From NCBI GenBank assembly GCA_029261375.1, contig JAJDBL010000405.1, positions 1 through 9,975 of the forward strand: a stretch of 9,975 nt of DNA, written 5' to 3'. Each line of letters begins with the position of its first letter. The stretch's first letter is position 1. The DNA comes from Nitrospirales bacterium (lineage in GTDB: Bacteria > Nitrospirota > Nitrospiria > Nitrospirales > UBA2166). A program made the translations under genes and the position numbers. This document shows, one piece after another, positions 6,985 to 9,975 of this stretch. Under the pieces are notes generated by a model. It saw only the letters and a program-made list of their open reading frames with translations. It did not search any database and was not told the DNA's origin.

Positions 6985-7677
6985 ATGATGCAAGTGTGGC
7001 CGCCATCTGGTCGTTGTTTTTGGTACGCGTGTCTCGCGTCACTCTTTCTGGCCACGTCATTACACGGTTGTGGTGATGCAGGAAATATTAACGTGAACGC
7101 ATCCAATCCAGACAATGACATTCCCGTTCCGACGGGACCAACTGGACCCGCCGGAGATCCAGAGACGGTCGTCATTAACGAGATCTATCCTGACACCTCA
7201 CAGATCGAGTTATATAACCCCACATCTGCTTCTGTTGACATCAGCGGGTTTTGGTTGTGTCACACCACTCCGGGTCTCATCTACGCCCAAATGCCAGACA
7301 ACACCGTCATAGAACCCGGGGGGTTCTTAGTCGTCAATTGGGGCATTGATGGCAGAAACGTTGAAAATGAGATTTTTACCTTTCCTACCGTTCCAATTCC
7401 ATTGAACGTGGGCCACGGGGAGGTTGGGTTCTATGTTCCGTTCGGATTTTCCGAGGATAACTTCGCCAACAGTGATCTTCTCCGTGACTATGTCCAGTGG
7501 GGTGAAGCAGACCATTTTCGCCAAGGAGTAGCGGTCGGCGCTGGGATCTGGCCCAACAGCGCCTTTGTACCACCCCCGCCTACGGGGCAATCATTCTCCT
7601 TCATTGGACGTGGGAATACACCGGACGCTTGGACGGCCACACTGCCAACCATTGGCATTGAGAATAACATTCCATAG
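6985..7677 (+). CDS. Lipoprotein with a lamin-tail domain (LTD)
   Basis: The 230-residue product starts with a lipoprotein signal: a basic/aromatic start, a hydrophobic core and the lipobox Leu-His-Gly-Cys29. No Asp follows directly at +2, so outer-membrane sorting is likely by the E. coli rule. A low-complexity Asn/Pro/Gly linker (about 32-60) includes the short collagen-like GPTGPAG. The rest fits a bacterial lamin-tail Ig-like beta-sandwich: VVINEIYPDTSQIELYNPT (62-80), SVDISGFWL, and VIEPGGFLVVNWG further on. LTD modules in bacteria are found on secreted or surface proteins and are thought to bind or tether; no catalytic domain is present. Cleaved residue Cys29 would carry the lipid. The start has a poor ribosome-binding site; a second ATG follows at once. 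Divergent from the SCO gene and convergent with the porin gene, so it is probably a single-gene unit. Confidence 0.85.
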   Translation: MMQVWPPSGRCFWYACLASLFLATSLHGCGDAGNINVNASNPDNDIPVPTGPTGPAGDPETVVINEIYPDTSQIELYNPTSASVDISGFWLCHTTPGLIYAQMPDNTVIEPGGFLVVNWGIDGRNVENEIFTFPTVPIPLNVGHGEVGFYVPFGFSEDNFANSDLLRDYVQWGEADHFRQGVAVGAGIWPNSAFVPPPPTGQSFSFIGRGNTPDAWTATLPTIGIENNIP

Positions 7678-7923
7678 CCCACCCCATTTCAAATCAGACT
7701 TCACCCTCAGATTGAACAAAGACGGCCGTCCCAACACCAAGTAATTTCGTGGTGAAATGGGACAAACATACCGATGTACTGCGGAAACGCTAGAGAAAGT
7801 TATAGTGTGTAATCATCGAGAACCGAACGACGTGATGAGGACAGCATGTATCGACACACGTGACACCGCGACCAGGAGCACGGCTCCCGACGCGAAAATT
7901 GAAGGCCCTGCTCATAGAGAAGA
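7678..7923. other. Convergent intergenic region with hairpins
   Basis: About 246 bp lie between the ends of the lamin-tail gene and the porin-cytochrome gene. I see no gene. It holds a 9-bp inverted repeat (CCCATTTCA 7683-7691, TGAAATGGG 7753-7761, about 61 nt apart). Inside it is a CACCA/TGGTG hairpin (7735-7739 with 7750-7754). Nearer the porin is a GC-rich hairpin, GGAGC (7875-7879) with GCTCC (7883-7887), flanked by CGCG on both sides (7867-7870, 7891-7894). None is followed by a T-run, so their role as terminators is only inferred from position. Confidence 0.35.
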
Positions 7924-9150
7924 TCAGAAGAAGACATGGTACATCATAATGATCTCGTTGAGATCCGCATCCGGATTGATATCTCGATTGCCTAACGTAT
8001 GACGATACTCTAGCCGAATCTCTTGGTGGGGACTTGGAAAAAATTCAACTCCCCCGCTGAGACGGGTCAATGAGTCGTCAGCGATCTCCCGATCCGGATC
8101 AATAAATTCATATATTAACTTTAGGTCCACACCGCGAATCGCAAGATAATCCAATTCATGATATGAAGCGGTGCGTCGAACTCCGCGTCTTGCGCCTTCT
8201 TGAGTCATCTCATCATCCAGTGTTTCCCAATCCACCTCACCAAAATAGGTAAATTTCGACCAGTTCGCACCGAAGTGCGTTCCGTAGATCGTCTCCAATG
8301 ATGATGACTCATCACTTTGGTAAAACGACCCACCAATCGTGGCTCGTGCGACCTCAAAATCGAAAATATAGTCGGCACGGGAAGAGACCGCCTTACCCTT
8401 ATTATTGTCGAAATCATTCGTGCTTCCACGTCCTCCATTGAGGACTGCCAGCTGAATTGAGGCGTTGCCTGGATAGAAACCAACCTCTGCTCCAACGTCT
8501 TTATCGAGCTGACTAAAACCTGTTCCATCAGTGTTGTCCGCAAAATCAGGCGCACGAGATCCAGCGCCCGAGGTACTTGCGTTTCCGCCACGAATGAATG
8601 CGGTATGGTTATCCAGTTTCCAGCCAAACGCGGGAACAAACTTTCCCACCTTGACATATCCATTGAACGGCAACACCTGCGCAAGCGCGAAGGTCTCAAA
8701 GTTATTGAAGTCTAGTCCACGACGCAGACCTTGGTCGTAATACAGAGTAACCTTATCCGTCAGCTGTGCTGAAAAGTAAAAGTCCGCCTGCATCGGAAAA
8801 AACGCTGTCGTACCTCGATCATCATCAAAGGCCATCACCCGTAAGTCCGTCCCGAGCGTAAGGAACTCGTTGATTTTCGGCGTAAACTTTTCACCACTAA
8901 TTCGAAGCGACGGCTTATACGGCACACTCATGCGGGTATAGAGGGTACCCGCCTCTGTCCGCATGCCCCCACCACTGGGATTCACATGACACGTGATGCA
9001 TTGCACGCCTACACGCATGGAAAAGCGTGGCAGCGCCCAGACCGACTCGACACAAAACCACAGGAGAAGAGGAAGCGCAATGAGGCTTCCTTTGAGAAAG
9101 GATGACCGACTGATCACGGTGATGGTTATACCACAACCAAATGTGACCAT
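7924..9150 (-). CDS. Porin-like outer-membrane beta-barrel with N-terminal monohaem c-type site
   Basis: The 408-residue product has a signal peptide (hydrophobic GSLIALPLLLWF, likely cut after SVWA at 36-39). Directly behind it is one haem c site, Cys51-Ile-Thr-Cys54-His55, followed by VNPSGGGMR (56-64). The rest is a chain of short amphipathic strands with aromatic girdles and polar turns (for example DFYFSAQLTDKVTLYYDQGL and EIRLEYRHTLGN) and ends MYHVFF. A terminal Phe is the usual outer-membrane barrel signal. A small haem module fused to a porin, about 400 residues in all, is the architecture of Cyc2-type iron oxidases. Those carry a different sequence after CxxCH, so this is best called Cyc2-like in layout only. 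It probably moves electrons across the outer membrane, or is a porin with a haem plug (inference). The start is unsure: the ATG at 9150 lacks a Shine-Dalgarno, and a GTG at 9117 would give a more compact signal peptide. It follows the propeller gene by 36 bp. Confidence 0.82.
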   Translation of the reverse strand: MVTFGCGITITVISRSSFLKGSLIALPLLLWFCVESVWALPRFSMRVGVQCITCHVNPSGGGMRTEAGTLYTRMSVPYKPSLRISGEKFTPKINEFLTLGTDLRVMAFDDDRGTTAFFPMQADFYFSAQLTDKVTLYYDQGLRRGLDFNNFETFALAQVLPFNGYVKVGKFVPAFGWKLDNHTAFIRGGNASTSGAGSRAPDFADNTDGTGFSQLDKDVGAEVGFYPGNASIQLAVLNGGRGSTNDFDNNKGKAVSSRADYIFDFEVARATIGGSFYQSDESSSLETIYGTHFGANWSKFTYFGEVDWETLDDEMTQEGARRGVRRTASYHELDYLAIRGVDLKLIYEFIDPDREIADDSLTRLSGGVEFFPSPHQEIRLEYRHTLGNRDINPDADLNEIIMMYHVFF

Positions 9151-9186
9151 CTATGATTTTTGAGTGAAAATGAAGCTATTCGTCGG

Positions 9187-9975
9187 TCATGGCGATACGA
9201 CAGGCAGAACGTTCAGTTCGAAGCAGGTGACTACTTCAGGACTCGACGTATAGAGCCCAATCTCATGGCGGCCCGAATGCTCGAATGTTAACGCACGGCG
9301 ATACAGTCCTGGGCTCACTTCCCGCACACCTTTCCAATACACGACCGCACGCGTGGGACCCCGTCCTTTTGTTGAAAACACTCTCGATGGGCCTACCACA
9401 CTTCCCGCCATCATTTGATAGACCGCCCCATCGGAGGGATTCGGAACCAGGACATTATGACCATCGCCAAAGCTCACCAAAGACGTATGGGCTTGTGGCA
9501 CCTCTACCTTACTGGGTGCAAAATGGCCAACGGGGAAGTTCTGAAATAACCCGCTGTGCTTGAGACTCACAATGGTAATATCCGGACTTCCCGCATTGCG
9601 AATGAAGGCCCAGTCATATTCGAACACCATGTCATCGGGCGCCACCCCCGTCCCAATCGTATCGACGGCAGTATTCGTGGTCGAATCGATAATGGTGGCG
9701 GTATTGTCAACCCGGTTCAGCGCATACGCCAAATGCCCTTGGTTATCGAAACGTATGGTTCGAACGCCCCGCCCCGTAGGAATGGTATCGGTCACACGCC
9801 CCTTAGCGATGTCGATTACGCTGACCGTACCCTCCCCTTCATTGGCAACATAAAAGGACCGACTTAATGGTCCATAGGCAATTCCATGTGGTCTCTTGCC
9901 GACAGAGAGCGTCCCAAGGGGCGATAGCTTACGGACAGAGATCACTGTAACGGTGTCATCATCTTGATTCGTGAC
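9187..9975 (-). CDS. YVTN-type beta-propeller protein, 5' end outside window
   Basis: The frame is open to the right edge, so the visible 262 residues are only the C-terminal part. At the edge it reads VTNQDDDTVTVISV, a clear YVTN repeat, and at least three further blades follow: FYVANEGEGTVSVIDI, AYALNRVDNTATIIDSTT and AFIRNAGSPDITIVSL. Such propellers are usually exported and act as protein-binding surfaces or as domains of periplasmic dehydrogenases; I see no enzyme motif or CxxCH in the visible part. After the blades comes a C-terminal stretch (about GPTRAVVYWKG onward) ending EVVTCFELNVLPVVSP, with alternating strands and one Cys. It resembles a small beta-sandwich and is not a propeller blade. 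The GTG at 9945 is not a real start because YVTN sequence continues upstream of it. The stop is 36 bp before the porin-cytochrome gene, so an operon is likely. Confidence 0.85.
   Translation of the reverse strand, partial: VTNQDDDTVTVISVRKLSPLGTLSVGKRPHGIAYGPLSRSFYVANEGEGTVSVIDIAKGRVTDTIPTGRGVRTIRFDNQGHLAYALNRVDNTATIIDSTTNTAVDTIGTGVAPDDMVFEYDWAFIRNAGSPDITIVSLKHSGLFQNFPVGHFAPSKVEVPQAHTSLVSFGDGHNVLVPNPSDGAVYQMMAGSVVGPSRVFSTKGRGPTRAVVYWKGVREVSPGLYRRALTFEHSGRHEIGLYTSSPEVVTCFELNVLPVVSP

Noticed and set aside
7133..7158. Collagen-like repeat
   Set aside because: Only two Gly-x-y triplets (GPTGPAG), too short for a triple helix; treated as a linker.
7683..7761. 9-bp inverted repeat considered as mobile-element ends
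   Set aside because: No transposase, no target duplication and only about 80 bp long; more likely chance or part of a transcript-end structure.
7757..8002. Plus-strand open frame of 81 codons
   Set aside because: It runs into the 3' end of the porin gene on the other strand, has no Shine-Dalgarno, and has no family pattern.
8205..8699. Minus-strand open frame of 164 codons inside the porin gene
   Set aside because: Same-strand alternate frame of a clear beta-barrel gene; Arg/Ser-rich shadow product.
9285..9867. Three plus-strand open frames opposite the YVTN gene
   Set aside because: They are antisense to a repeat-bearing protein and show no domain or ribosome-binding site.
1..9975. CRISPR array, tRNA, rRNA, IS or phage genes
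   Set aside because: No regularly spaced direct repeats, cloverleaf-like segment or recombinase/transposase reading frame was seen on either strand.

Overview
The window (about half G+C) looks like a chromosomal segment of a Gram-negative, diderm bacterium. The evidence is a rod-shape operon, a lipoprotein signal, an outer-membrane beta-barrel ending in Phe, and a SurA/PpiD-type periplasmic chaperone domain. A SCO protein and a haem-bearing porin point to a respiratory, redox-active lifestyle. The combination is compatible with Nitrospirota (Nitrospira-like), but that assignment is an impression from gene content and was not tested.

Left part (1-3909, all minus strand): the classical elongasome operon in the order mreB, mreC, mreD, mrdA (PBP2). 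MreB is the actin-like filament, MreC the periplasmic scaffold, MreD the membrane partner, and PBP2 the transpeptidase. PBP2 runs off the left edge. mreC/mreD overlap by 11 bp and mreD/mrdA by 13 bp, so translation is probably coupled. MreB carries a near-duplicated N-terminal peptide.

Middle (3910-4869): a 255-bp divergent intergenic region, with a good sigma70-like promoter facing right, separates mreB from a membrane-anchored SurA/PpiD N-terminal-type chaperone that has no visible PPIase domain.

Right part (4977-9975): (i) a minus-strand pair, a SCO-family copper/thiol protein followed 5 bp later by an exported, almost pure HEAT-repeat protein; (ii) a divergent plus-strand lipoprotein with a lamin-tail domain; (iii) a minus-strand pair, a YVTN beta-propeller protein (5' end outside the window) followed 36 bp later by a porin-like beta-barrel with a single N-terminal CxxCH haem site. 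This last protein has the architecture of Cyc2-type porin-cytochrome fusions used for electron transfer across the outer membrane, but its haem-flanking motif differs.

The most interesting signal is the right-hand cluster: a possible envelope redox module made of a monohaem porin, a surface or periplasmic propeller, a SCO protein, an exported HEAT scaffold and a lamin-tail lipoprotein. I see no tRNA, rRNA, CRISPR array, IS element or integrase.
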